Of a DNA stretch of 44,574 bases, positions 7,820 through 14,087 are shown in pieces. The notes beneath the pieces were generated by a model. That model searched no databases, was not told the origin of the DNA, and was given only the letters and a program-made list of their open reading frames with translations. The DNA is taken from the IMG/VR virus record IMGVR_UViG_3300022602_000174, positions 1-44,574 of that record; one strand, 5' to 3'. Positions within the stretch are counted from its first letter, which is position 1. Each line of letters opens with the position of its first letter. A program made the translations under genes and the position numbers. This stretch comes from a virus.

Positions 7820-8429
7820 CATGATGAAATAGTTCGTCAATTGTTCCATCATTAGATAGTACATAATCAAATTTAGTTCCAACCCATGCTGTTTCTGAAG
7901 CATGAATTCCTAATTTCTTAAGGCGCTCAGTGCTTAACATCCAACTCATATTACCCTTACCTTCGTTAGCATTTACAGCATCTTTATACCATTCTGGTTC
8001 TGGTCCACGCTTTACACGAATAACGATTCCACCGGCATCTTTGATTGATTTAATTTCATTAGGAAAACGACAATCACTGATAACAATATCGTCTGTACTG
8101 TTACGTAGTTTGTTTTCTAATGCGGCAATCCACATATCATCGTGAAACCCGTTACGGCATACTTCTGTGCCCCAGTATTGTAAGACCCAGCGGGGGGTAA
8201 GGTCGGGCATACCTAAACGTTCTGACCACCACGGATCTACCTGTTCACGCCATTCACGGGCTTGTTTAGTACGTCCTTCTAACATGGTTCTGTCCCAACC
8301 GAATACCATACTAACCGCATCTTTAAGACTGTTAGCAAATGATTCGCGTCTAAAACCGTGAAAGTTAGTAAGATAATCAGCAATAGTATCTTTGCCAGAA
8401 CCGATAAATCCGCATACACCTATAATCAT
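7758..8429 (-). CDS. 1: Deoxynucleoside monophosphate kinase (T4 gp1-like)
   Basis: 223 residues from the chosen start; T4 gp1 is 241. It phosphorylates dNMPs to dNDPs to feed phage DNA synthesis in the cytoplasm. The P-loop is at the very N-terminus: MIIGVCGFIGSGKDT, with Gly7, Gly10, Gly12, Lys13 and Asp14. Further family features are the FANSLKDAV segment, a substrate-binding region RTKQAREWREQVDPWW and DIVISDCRFPNEI (strand, Asp, Arg). The start at 8429 is preferred over an in-frame ATG at 8450 because GGAG lies 5 nt before it (8435-8438) and the fold begins there. It sits 29 nt after the gp13 stop, probably on the same transcript, and is a metabolic gene inside a structural region. The 3' end overlaps the opposing HNH-like gene. 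Confidence 0.88.
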   Translation of the reverse strand: MIIGVCGFIGSGKDTIADYLTNFHGFRRESFANSLKDAVSMVFGWDRTMLEGRTKQAREWREQVDPWWSERLGMPDLTPRWVLQYWGTEVCRNGFHDDMWIAALENKLRNSTDDIVISDCRFPNEIKSIKDAGGIVIRVKRGPEPEWYKDAVNANEGKGNMSWMLSTERLKKLGIHASETAWVGTKFDYVLSNDGTIDELFHHVKNLVGDRPDATDPLLFESL

Positions 8430-8458
8430 AGTATCTCCAGTAGATACCATAGTGTATA

Positions 8459-9217
8459 TTATCCTATAACAAAAGTCAACGGCTGTTGGTTATCTTTATT
8501 GTTAATTAGGTCTTGCTCTAATATTTCCATTTCGGCTTTGCCCTCACTCTTGAGTGCGGCTCCGTTTAATTGTGTACCGCCCTGAGGACTAGCAATAGTA
8601 GCAAACTTTTCTCGAGCTTCGCCTAAGATAATCTTTGCTCGTGCTGTTGCGTAGTCTCTAATCCAAATACCTGCCCATGTATCCTGGAACAGAATAAAAT
8701 CTGGTTTATAATTGTACATCCAAAGAAGGACATTTTCTTCACCGCGTGGACGTTGTGTAATTCTTAACTTTTTAGTAACTGAATTCCAATCAAAGTTAAT
8801 AAACGATCCGAACATTTTACCAACTAAATTTTGGTATTGTGAGAACATCATATAGGTTGCTAACCCGCCCATATTAGAACTACTTAACAAATATGTGTTA
8901 GAGTAGGCTAGGTTGAATGGTTCAAAAAGTGTACCTCCATCACCCCCACCCGATCTTGAACCAATACTACGTCGGAAAATCTGTCTAACCTGCATAACTT
9001 CCGGTGCTAACTGGTACTCGTTAACATCTGTTTGTAGGGTTAGGTACCCAAAACTTTCTTCTACAGAGTTTTGACTACGTTGTCTGTACTTGCGTAATGC
9101 GATGTCTATAGCCAGATCATAGTGTTTAGGATCTAACTCAACATCAATCATACCATCACCTAGGGAGGTTTTGATATAATCAACAACTTTTTGTTTTTCT
9201 GATTCAGTTTCGTTCAT
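8459..9217 (-). CDS. 13: Neck protein gp13 (head completion)
   Basis: 252 residues (T4 gp13 is 309). In T4, gp13 and gp14 form the neck that closes the filled head and accepts the tail. Visible are an N-terminal helix pair (KQKVVDYIKTSLGDG, YDLAIDIALRKYRQR), a beta middle (FGYLTLQTDVNEYQLAPEV and KKLRITQRPRGEENVLLWMY) and a C-terminal helical part, WIRDYATARAKIILGEAREK, with a closing acidic helix (KAEMEILEQDLI). This arrangement is shared with cyanophage gp13. A longer frame exists to 9313, but it would overlap gp14 head to head. The ATG at 9217 follows CTAAATA by 5 nt and is preferred. There is no Shine-Dalgarno sequence. gp14 starts 28 nt away on the other strand. Confidence 0.78.
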   Translation of the reverse strand: MNETESEKQKVVDYIKTSLGDGMIDVELDPKHYDLAIDIALRKYRQRSQNSVEESFGYLTLQTDVNEYQLAPEVMQVRQIFRRSIGSRSGGGDGGTLFEPFNLAYSNTYLLSSSNMGGLATYMMFSQYQNLVGKMFGSFINFDWNSVTKKLRITQRPRGEENVLLWMYNYKPDFILFQDTWAGIWIRDYATARAKIILGEAREKFATIASPQGGTQLNGAALKSEGKAEMEILEQDLINNKDNQQPLTFVIG

Positions 9218-9222
9218 ACCAA

Positions 9223-9229
9223 TATTTAG
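9223..9229 (-). promoter_or_regulatory. Candidate late promoter CTAAATA(TT) for gp13
   Basis: The minus strand reads CTAAATATTGGTATG, ending in the gp13 start codon. It differs by one base from the string before the tube-fold gene (3281-3287). One base separates it from the plus-strand motif at 9231-9238, giving a very compact divergent pair. Confidence 0.55.
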
Positions 9230-9230
9230 C

Positions 9231-9238
9231 CATAAATA
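9231..9238 (+). promoter_or_regulatory. Candidate T4-type late promoter CATAAATA for gp14
   Basis: CATAAATA is one base from the T4 late consensus, followed by TACTACT and the gp14 ATG at 9246. No Shine-Dalgarno sequence fits between motif and start. It is divergent from, and almost touching, the gp13 motif. Confidence 0.55.
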
Positions 9239-9245
9239 TACTACT

Positions 9246-10478
9246 ATGCCAAGACTATCTATGTATCGTCCTGAAAAGGGCAATGATTTTCGCTTTTTAG
9301 ATCGTGTAATCAACGAAGAATTTCAAGTGGGTGGAGTGGATGTTTACATTCACAAATATACTGGACCTGTGGATCCTTCTACAGGCGATGCTACCCCATC
9401 AACTCCGAATGCAAGTTCTGCAGGAGTCTTAGGAATCCAAGATGTACTTTTCATGGAAAACAGAGATAGGAATTATGATCCTAATGTGTACATAACTCGC
9501 GGCATTTACACCATGCAGGATATAGATTTTAATCTAATGCAGTTTGGATTTTTCTTAAACAACGACAATGTAATGATCACATTTCACCTTCGTAATACTG
9601 TAGATACATTAGGACGCAAACTAATGGTAGGAGATGTGTTAGAGTTGCCTCACTTAAAAGACGAGTACGGACTAACAGATACTATGATGGCTTTGAGAAA
9701 GTTTTATGTTGTATCAGAAATATCTCGAGCCGCAACGGGATATAGCCAAACTTGGTATCCTCATCTTCTTCGTGCTAAATGCGAGCCAATGGTTAATGCT
9801 CAAGAATTTGCACAGATACTTAATCAAGAAGTATCTGCAGATCCTAATGCTGGAATTCCAACTGGCGTTCCGGCCGGTACTACATTGGCAGATATATTTT
9901 CAATGTATAATCAAAACATTGCTATCAATACTCAAAACATTGCACAGGCAGAGCTTGATGCTCCAGAAAGTGGATACGATACTAATCAATTCTACGTTCT
10001 ACCAGTCCGCGATGATCATTCTTTAGATTTACAAGATGCTAGTGACGAGGAAAGAGACGCTAGTGAAGATGATCATACTGTAGATGCTAGTTCTGTGTTC
10101 GTAAATCCCGACAAAACTGTTTATGTAGGATACTTAACAGGTGACGGAATACCTCCAAATGGTGCACCGTATTCATCTGGAGTTGATTTTCCTTCTAATC
10201 CTTATAAAGGTGCCTTCTGTTTGAGAATAGATTATATGCCTAACAGACTGTTTAAGTTTGATGGAAAGAACTGGGTGTTCCAAGAGACTAATGTTCGCAT
10301 GACGATGACCAATAAACCTGCAGACAGTAAACCTGCAAATAATAACATCACAAGACAAACAGAAGTAACAGGGTTTATTAATAACAATACAACATCAACA
10401 ATCAATGGTAAAGTTATACCTGAACGTCAATCATTAAGTAAGGCGTTAAAAACTAACAAACCAAAGGCAGATAATTAA
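9246..10478 (+). CDS. 14: Neck protein gp14, with C-terminal extension
   Basis: 410 residues; T4 gp14 is 256. It joins gp13 in the neck between head and tail. The N-terminal 190 residues match gp14 of T4-like cyanophages: MPRLSMYRPEKGNDF, a FQVGGVDVYIHKYTGP strand pair (26-41) and YDPNVYITRGIYTMQD (77-92). TFHLRNTVDTLGRKLMVGDV (112-131) and the TWYPHLLRAKCEPM region follow. Residues 235-410 are extra. This part is acidic (DASDEERDASEDD) and carries a small module with FPSNPYKGAF (315-324) and FKFDGKNWVFQ (336-346), which resembles the N-terminus of the 1,939-residue fibre. The gene is on the plus strand with gp15, opposite to gp13. The gp15 ATG follows one base after its stop. No Shine-Dalgarno sequence. 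Confidence 0.85.
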   Translation: MPRLSMYRPEKGNDFRFLDRVINEEFQVGGVDVYIHKYTGPVDPSTGDATPSTPNASSAGVLGIQDVLFMENRDRNYDPNVYITRGIYTMQDIDFNLMQFGFFLNNDNVMITFHLRNTVDTLGRKLMVGDVLELPHLKDEYGLTDTMMALRKFYVVSEISRAATGYSQTWYPHLLRAKCEPMVNAQEFAQILNQEVSADPNAGIPTGVPAGTTLADIFSMYNQNIAINTQNIAQAELDAPESGYDTNQFYVLPVRDDHSLDLQDASDEERDASEDDHTVDASSVFVNPDKTVYVGYLTGDGIPPNGAPYSSGVDFPSNPYKGAFCLRIDYMPNRLFKFDGKNWVFQETNVRMTMTNKPADSKPANNNITRQTEVTGFINNNTTSTINGKVIPERQSLSKALKTNKPKADN

Positions 10479-10479
10479 A

Positions 10480-11937
10480 ATGGAATTTTTCTACGACGGC
10501 CAGATACGCCGATACCTGACACAGTTTATGCGACTAATGAGTAATTTTAGTTACATGAACAATCAAAACGTGCCTGTACAGATTCCTGTTCGGTATGGAG
10601 ATATGAGTCGACAAGTTGCAAATGTGTTAACACAGAACAGTGAAAACATAATGAACTCTGCTCCGTTCATTGCTTGCTACATCAAGAGTTTAGACTTGTC
10701 TAGAGAACGACTACAAGATCCTTCGTTTGTTAGCAAAATGAATATCAGAGAACGCCAGTGGGAATATGTGGATGAAAATCCTGACAGTCCTACATACGGT
10801 GAAACAATACAAGACTATGCTAATACACAAGGTGAAAACTATACCATTGAAAGATTGATGCCAACTCCGTACACTATCCAGTTTACAGCAGATATATGGA
10901 GTACTAACACTGAACAAAAACTTCAAATTCTTGAACAAATTTTAGTATTGTTTAGACCAGCAATGGAAATACAGACTACTAGTAACTATATCGATTGGAC
11001 TAGTTTAAGTTATGTTGAACTATCTAGCATAAACTGGTCTAGCAGAACTGTAGGCCAAGGTTCTGTCGGTGAAATTGATATTGCTACATTATCTTTTAAT
11101 TGTCCTATCTGGATTACAACTCCTGCAAAAGTTAAGAAATTAGGAATTATTACTAAAATTATTGCAAATATCTATACTGAGCCGACAGGAACAATCGGCA
11201 ACGGTGAACTAGTATTTGCTAATCCTAATGCTCAGGTTGTAGTGACTCCTGGTGAGTATAGTGTATTAATAACTGACGGAACAGCGAGATTAATGCGTGC
11301 CGGTGAGAACACTAGTAATAATGCACTTGAAGAAACACAAGTTAAAAATGATATTAAAATTCAATGGAATAGATTACTTGACATGTATCCAGGTAAGTTT
11401 AGATCTGGACTAAGTTATGCCGCTTTTACTAGACCAGATGGTAAAGAAGTTATAGCATACCTGACAATAAATCCGTTATCAGAAGACGAAGCAGAATTAT
11501 TAAACTTAACATACGACGGCGAAACATTACTTAATACTGACTTATATGATTTAGAACATAACTATTCTCGAGGAACTGTAAATGCTATCATTAATCCTCA
11601 AACATTTAATCCTGGATTAACTCCTGATACAGATACTCGTTATCTAATCTTAGAAGATATCAATACTGATCCTAAAGTATTGGTTGATTCTGCCCCCACG
11701 GCATGGTTGAAATATGGCCAGCGAAGTGCAAGTAATGTTCGCTTAGTTGCACATGCTAATGATATTATACAATGGAATGGGTCGCAATGGAATGTTATAT
11801 TCGATACCACTGTCGAACAACCTGTTACATACATAACTAATTCATATACAAATACACAATACAAATGGGACGGAGCTGAGTGGAGTAAATCAGTAGACGG
11901 TGTGTATCATCCAGGAGAATGGCGTTTGGTATTATGA
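10480..11937 (+). CDS. 15: Tail completion and sheath stabiliser gp15, with C-terminal extension
   Basis: 485 residues (T4 gp15 is 272). gp15 caps the head-proximal end of the tail and binds the neck. The N-terminal half is diagnostic: MEFFYDGQIRRYLTQFMRL, PVRYGDMSRQVANVL, the segment FIACYIKSLDLSRERLQDPS, YTIERLMPTPYTIQFTADIW and WITTPAKVKKLGIITKIIA (ending near residue 230). Beyond that, about 250 extra residues include two Trp modules, DIIQWNGSQWNVIFD (about 427-441) and QYKWDGAEWSKS (about 460-471), of the type also seen in gp14 and gp18. The gene follows gp14 by one base. Its TGA stop overlaps the ATG of the Nudix gene, so the three genes probably form one transcript. Confidence 0.88.
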   Translation: MEFFYDGQIRRYLTQFMRLMSNFSYMNNQNVPVQIPVRYGDMSRQVANVLTQNSENIMNSAPFIACYIKSLDLSRERLQDPSFVSKMNIRERQWEYVDENPDSPTYGETIQDYANTQGENYTIERLMPTPYTIQFTADIWSTNTEQKLQILEQILVLFRPAMEIQTTSNYIDWTSLSYVELSSINWSSRTVGQGSVGEIDIATLSFNCPIWITTPAKVKKLGIITKIIANIYTEPTGTIGNGELVFANPNAQVVVTPGEYSVLITDGTARLMRAGENTSNNALEETQVKNDIKIQWNRLLDMYPGKFRSGLSYAAFTRPDGKEVIAYLTINPLSEDEAELLNLTYDGETLLNTDLYDLEHNYSRGTVNAIINPQTFNPGLTPDTDTRYLILEDINTDPKVLVDSAPTAWLKYGQRSASNVRLVAHANDIIQWNGSQWNVIFDTTVEQPVTYITNSYTNTQYKWDGAEWSKSVDGVYHPGEWRLVL

Positions 11938-12362
11938 TAGATATAGTATGTAGCGGCGGATTTTTTGTAGCAAAAGACACAAGAAGATTTTTATTTTTAC
12001 TTCGCAATCAAGGTCGTACAGCAGGCTCTTGGGGTATTGTTGGCGGCAAAAAAGAACCACTAGATACTACTCCTTATCAAGCATTAGAACGCGAAATAAG
12101 AGAAGAAGTAGGCAAGACGCCTACAATTAAAAAAGTTATTCCACTTGAACTATTCACAAGTGAAGACCAACATTTCTTTTATAACACTTATGTACTGTTA
12201 GTAGATAAAGAATTTATACCTACTCTAAATGAAGAGCATGTAGGATATGCGTGGTGTGACTATGGGCAATGGCCCAAGCCGTTACATCAAGGTGTAAAGC
12301 GTAGTCTATCTAATAAGACTAATAAAACTAAAATTGAATTGCTTTTAGAAATGCTGTCCTGA
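11934..12362 (+). CDS. Nudix hydrolase (MutT-like)
   Basis: 142 residues from the start used here. Nudix enzymes hydrolyse nucleoside diphosphate derivatives such as damaged dNTPs, capped RNA or ADP-ribose; the substrate cannot be told from sequence. The Nudix box runs from GIVGGKKEP (about residues 33-41) to REIREEVG (about 54-61). The core RE-x2-EE-x-G is intact, while the spacing between the first Gly and RE is one residue longer than usual and the first Glu is Asp-like. The ATGA overlap with the gp15 stop supports the start at 11934. An in-frame ATG at 11919 is possible, but its ribosome site would be too close. The gene ends exactly where the opposing 110-residue gene ends; no terminator is visible. 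Confidence 0.85.
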   Translation: MIDIVCSGGFFVAKDTRRFLFLLRNQGRTAGSWGIVGGKKEPLDTTPYQALEREIREEVGKTPTIKKVIPLELFTSEDQHFFYNTYVLLVDKEFIPTLNEEHVGYAWCDYGQWPKPLHQGVKRSLSNKTNKTKIELLLEMLS

Positions 12363-12695
12363 TTACCAGGGGCGAGGTAAATTTGCAACAGTTGGTTGAA
12401 TCTGCTGTGCTATTTGATTTGTTAAAATCTGTTTGAGTTCTGCTACTGTATCATCACCGAGTGCAGAAGTTACCATCTGTTCTACAGCAGGTTGTGTAAG
12501 TTGATTAAACGGAATGAAAGTAAGAGGATTGGGCTCTCCTAATCCTACATTACCAAAATATTGTGCACCATGTCCATCTTGATCTGTTACCGATAAGATA
12601 TATTCTACATTGTAAACAACATTAGTTAAGTCATTTAATGCAGGATGAGCAAGGAATCTTCCAAATTCCCATGTATAGGTTAAAACAGCATCCAT
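12363..12695 (-). CDS. Small fibre-neighbour protein, paralogue 1 of 3
   Basis: 110 residues, function unknown. It starts with LTYTWEF, has a strand NVVYNVEYILSV, then PNPLTFIPFNQLTQPAVEQM, and ends in QPTVANLPRPW. The same order (TYTW near the start, a VV-V-W strand, a D/N-P-x-x-F-(I/V)-P-(Y/F) turn followed by a helix) is found in the genes at 12699 and 13321. The three are therefore diverged tandem copies of one small, probably mostly beta, domain. I recall a family of unknown function of this pattern, often ending in a PW motif, beside tail fibre genes of marine phages. A virion or fibre-assembly role is inferred from position. GAGG lies 8 nt before the ATG. Confidence 0.65.
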   Translation of the reverse strand: MDAVLTYTWEFGRFLAHPALNDLTNVVYNVEYILSVTDQDGHGAQYFGNVGLGEPNPLTFIPFNQLTQPAVEQMVTSALGDDTVAELKQILTNQIAQQIQPTVANLPRPW

Positions 12696-12698
12696 TGA

Positions 12699-13022
12699 TT
12701 AAGCCTCAGGTATGCCACCAGACGGATCTGATGTAAAGTGGCGTGTATATGTATTTGGAATTAATGAACGTTCTACCGCCGGAACATTTACCCAAACTTT
12801 AACCCAATCAATTAACTGTTCTTTGGTTACTGTTTCGTATGGAACAAATGTATCGGGATCTATATTGTTGATATTAAGATCTTGAACACCATTCATCGAT
12901 TTTGTGGTTGTACCGTCATCTGCTGTACAAGTCCAAACAACACGGCTAACAACATTAGTGTTAGTATTATATTCAGAAATTACATCAATCGATTGAATGT
13001 CCCATGTGTAAGTAATAGCCAT
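12699..13022 (-). CDS. Small fibre-neighbour protein, paralogue 2 of 3
   Basis: 107 residues, function unknown. It is the cleanest copy of the repeated pattern: MAITYTWDI at the start, NVVSRVVWTCTADDG (about residues 23-37), then IDPDTFVPYETVTKEQLIDW (about 54-73). It lacks the Pro-Trp ending of its neighbours. It lies 3 nt before the 110-residue paralogue, which it probably co-translates with. Upstream is a GGGGA ribosome-like site 7 nt before the ATG and an AATAAATA late-promoter motif at 13044-13051. No signal peptide or membrane segment is visible. Confidence 0.65.
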   Translation of the reverse strand: MAITYTWDIQSIDVISEYNTNTNVVSRVVWTCTADDGTTTKSMNGVQDLNINNIDPDTFVPYETVTKEQLIDWVKVWVNVPAVERSLIPNTYTRHFTSDPSGGIPEA

Positions 13023-13043
13023 TATTATTCCCCGTTAGTACAT

Positions 13044-13051
13044 TATTTATT
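13044..13051 (-). promoter_or_regulatory. Candidate late promoter AATAAATA before the 107-residue gene
   Basis: AATAAATA on the minus strand overlaps the last codons of the 74-residue gene. It leaves a leader of about 15 nt with GGGGA before the ATG at 13022. Confidence 0.4.
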
Positions 13052-13271
13052 TTGTATTAACATTAATACCGTCGGGTCGAGTAGTGATCGGCGGTTGTTG
13101 TGCCGCTTGAAGTTGTTGGGATGCCTGCATTCTAACTTTTTCTACCACTGGTGCAGAAGTTTCGTATGGTAATTTTACTAATCCCATAATGATAACATTA
13201 ACTTCATCGATTGATAAATTTGTTAAATCAAGAGTAGGTTGTTCTTGTCCGTTTGGTTGTGTTGGTTGCAT
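13047..13271 (-). CDS. Small helical protein beside fibre genes
   Basis: 74 residues. A Pro/Gln-rich start is followed by one helical hairpin (about residues 15-58): DLTNLSIDEVNVIIMGLVKL, a conserved-looking LPYETSAPVVEKV turn, and a Gln/Ala-rich end. I have seen small proteins of this pattern (x-L-x-x-x-E-V-N-x-I-x-x-x-L-x-K-L-P) next to tail fibre genes in other phages, but know no function. It sits between paralogue 2 and paralogue 3 of the small beta family. It has both a perfect late promoter TATAAATA and AGGAG 6 nt before the ATG, so it is probably well expressed late. A chaperone or minor virion role is speculation. Confidence 0.65.
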   Translation of the reverse strand: MQPTQPNGQEQPTLDLTNLSIDEVNVIIMGLVKLPYETSAPVVEKVRMQASQQLQAAQQPPITTRPDGINVNTK

Positions 13272-13290
13272 AATAATCTCCTAGTTGGTT

Positions 13291-13298
13291 TATTTATA
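13291..13298 (-). promoter_or_regulatory. Perfect T4 late promoter motif TATAAATA
   Basis: An exact match to the T4 late -10 consensus on the minus strand, in the 49-nt gap between the 138- and 74-residue genes. The predicted start would be near 13285. That leaves a leader of about 14 nt that contains AGGAG. Confidence 0.7.
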
Positions 13299-13320
13299 TA
13301 GGTATATAATGATGGAAAAA

Positions 13321-13737
13321 TTATGATATAACAACGTGCGTAGAAGTGTTCCAAGGTACTGCTTGTGCTTTAACTGTACTAGGCATATTTTGCAATCTTG
13401 AACCTAGGGCAATTACAACATCATTAAATCCAGGATCGTTTTGAGCCCATGCTAACCCCATATCTTCGGTTATATTGTCATACGGGATAAAATTATCTGG
13501 GTCAAATACTCCTGGATAAGTTGTTTTGTTTCCAGTTAAACTATCTGTCTGAATAATGTCACCTAACTGAAACGGTAGGGTGCCGCCTGAGTTAACACGA
13601 TTACCTGTAGAATCTTCTGCTACTAATTTCCAATGAACGTGTGAAATAACGTCTGTCCATGTTCCGTGGTTAACAGTATTAACTTGTGTAACACTAAGTG
13701 TGTATGTAGCAGTTGTGGTTGTAAACACATATGGCAT
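13321..13737 (-). CDS. Small fibre-neighbour protein, paralogue 3 of 3 (longest)
   Basis: 138 residues, function unknown. The core pattern of the small beta family is present but expanded: ATYTLSVTQV near the start, WTDVISHVHWKLVAEDSTG (about residues 27-45), and FDPDNFIPYDNITEDMGLAW (about 77-96). It ends in VPWNTSTHVVIS, close to the Pro-Trp ending of paralogue 1. An extra loop with two Gly/Thr-rich turns separates the strand from the FIPY turn. The start codon overlaps the stop of the collagen-like fibre gene (TAATG), so it is probably translationally coupled to the fibre. This is the best hint that the family works with that fibre. Confidence 0.65.
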   Translation of the reverse strand: MPYVFTTTTATYTLSVTQVNTVNHGTWTDVISHVHWKLVAEDSTGNRVNSGGTLPFQLGDIIQTDSLTGNKTTYPGVFDPDNFIPYDNITEDMGLAWAQNDPGFNDVVIALGSRLQNMPSTVKAQAVPWNTSTHVVIS

Positions 13738-14087
13738 TATTTTTTACCTTTTAAATCTTCAATTTCTTTCTTTAACAATTCTATCTGTTCTTTTTGTGCC
13801 ATGATTAATTCATGAACATCTTTAAATGATTCAATAAACAATCCAGAGAAGTTACCATAACTTACTCCATACTCGTCTTTATCTTTGTTGTATGTAACAA
13901 CTTCAGGAACGATTGGTTTAACTTCCTGAGCAATTACACCTAGATATTGTTGATCTGGATCCCAATTATTTTCATAATCATTATCAATTGGGTTTTCTAT
14001 ACGTTTGTAGTAAACACCTCTAAGTTGTAAAACTTTATTTAATGCGTTATCAACTGTGATAATATCTTTCTTTTTTCTACGATCAGA
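13737..14087 (-). other. Peptidase S74 intramolecular chaperone domain
   Basis: Codes for the last 116 residues of the collagen-like fibre. The Ser-Asp-x-x-Lys block at its start matches the self-cleavage site of S74 domains, where cleavage occurs just before the Ser. The hydrophobic VIAQEVxxxxPEVV core and the C-terminal [15 protein letters not shown] coiled coil are both present, so the domain looks intact. Confidence 0.85.

Noticed and set aside
8430-8450. Longer start for the dNMP kinase at 8450
   Set aside because: The P-loop protein fold begins at the ATG at 8429, which has GGAG at 5-nt spacing; the upstream ATG has no good ribosome site.
9218-9313. Longer start for gp13 at 9313
   Set aside because: It would overlap the divergent gp14 start, and the added residues (basic, then hydrophobic) do not resemble the family; the ATG at 9217 is preceded by the shared CTAAATATT motif.
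12358-12370. Small inverted repeat between the Nudix gene and the opposing gene
   Set aside because: Only a 4-bp stem and no T run, so not a convincing terminator.
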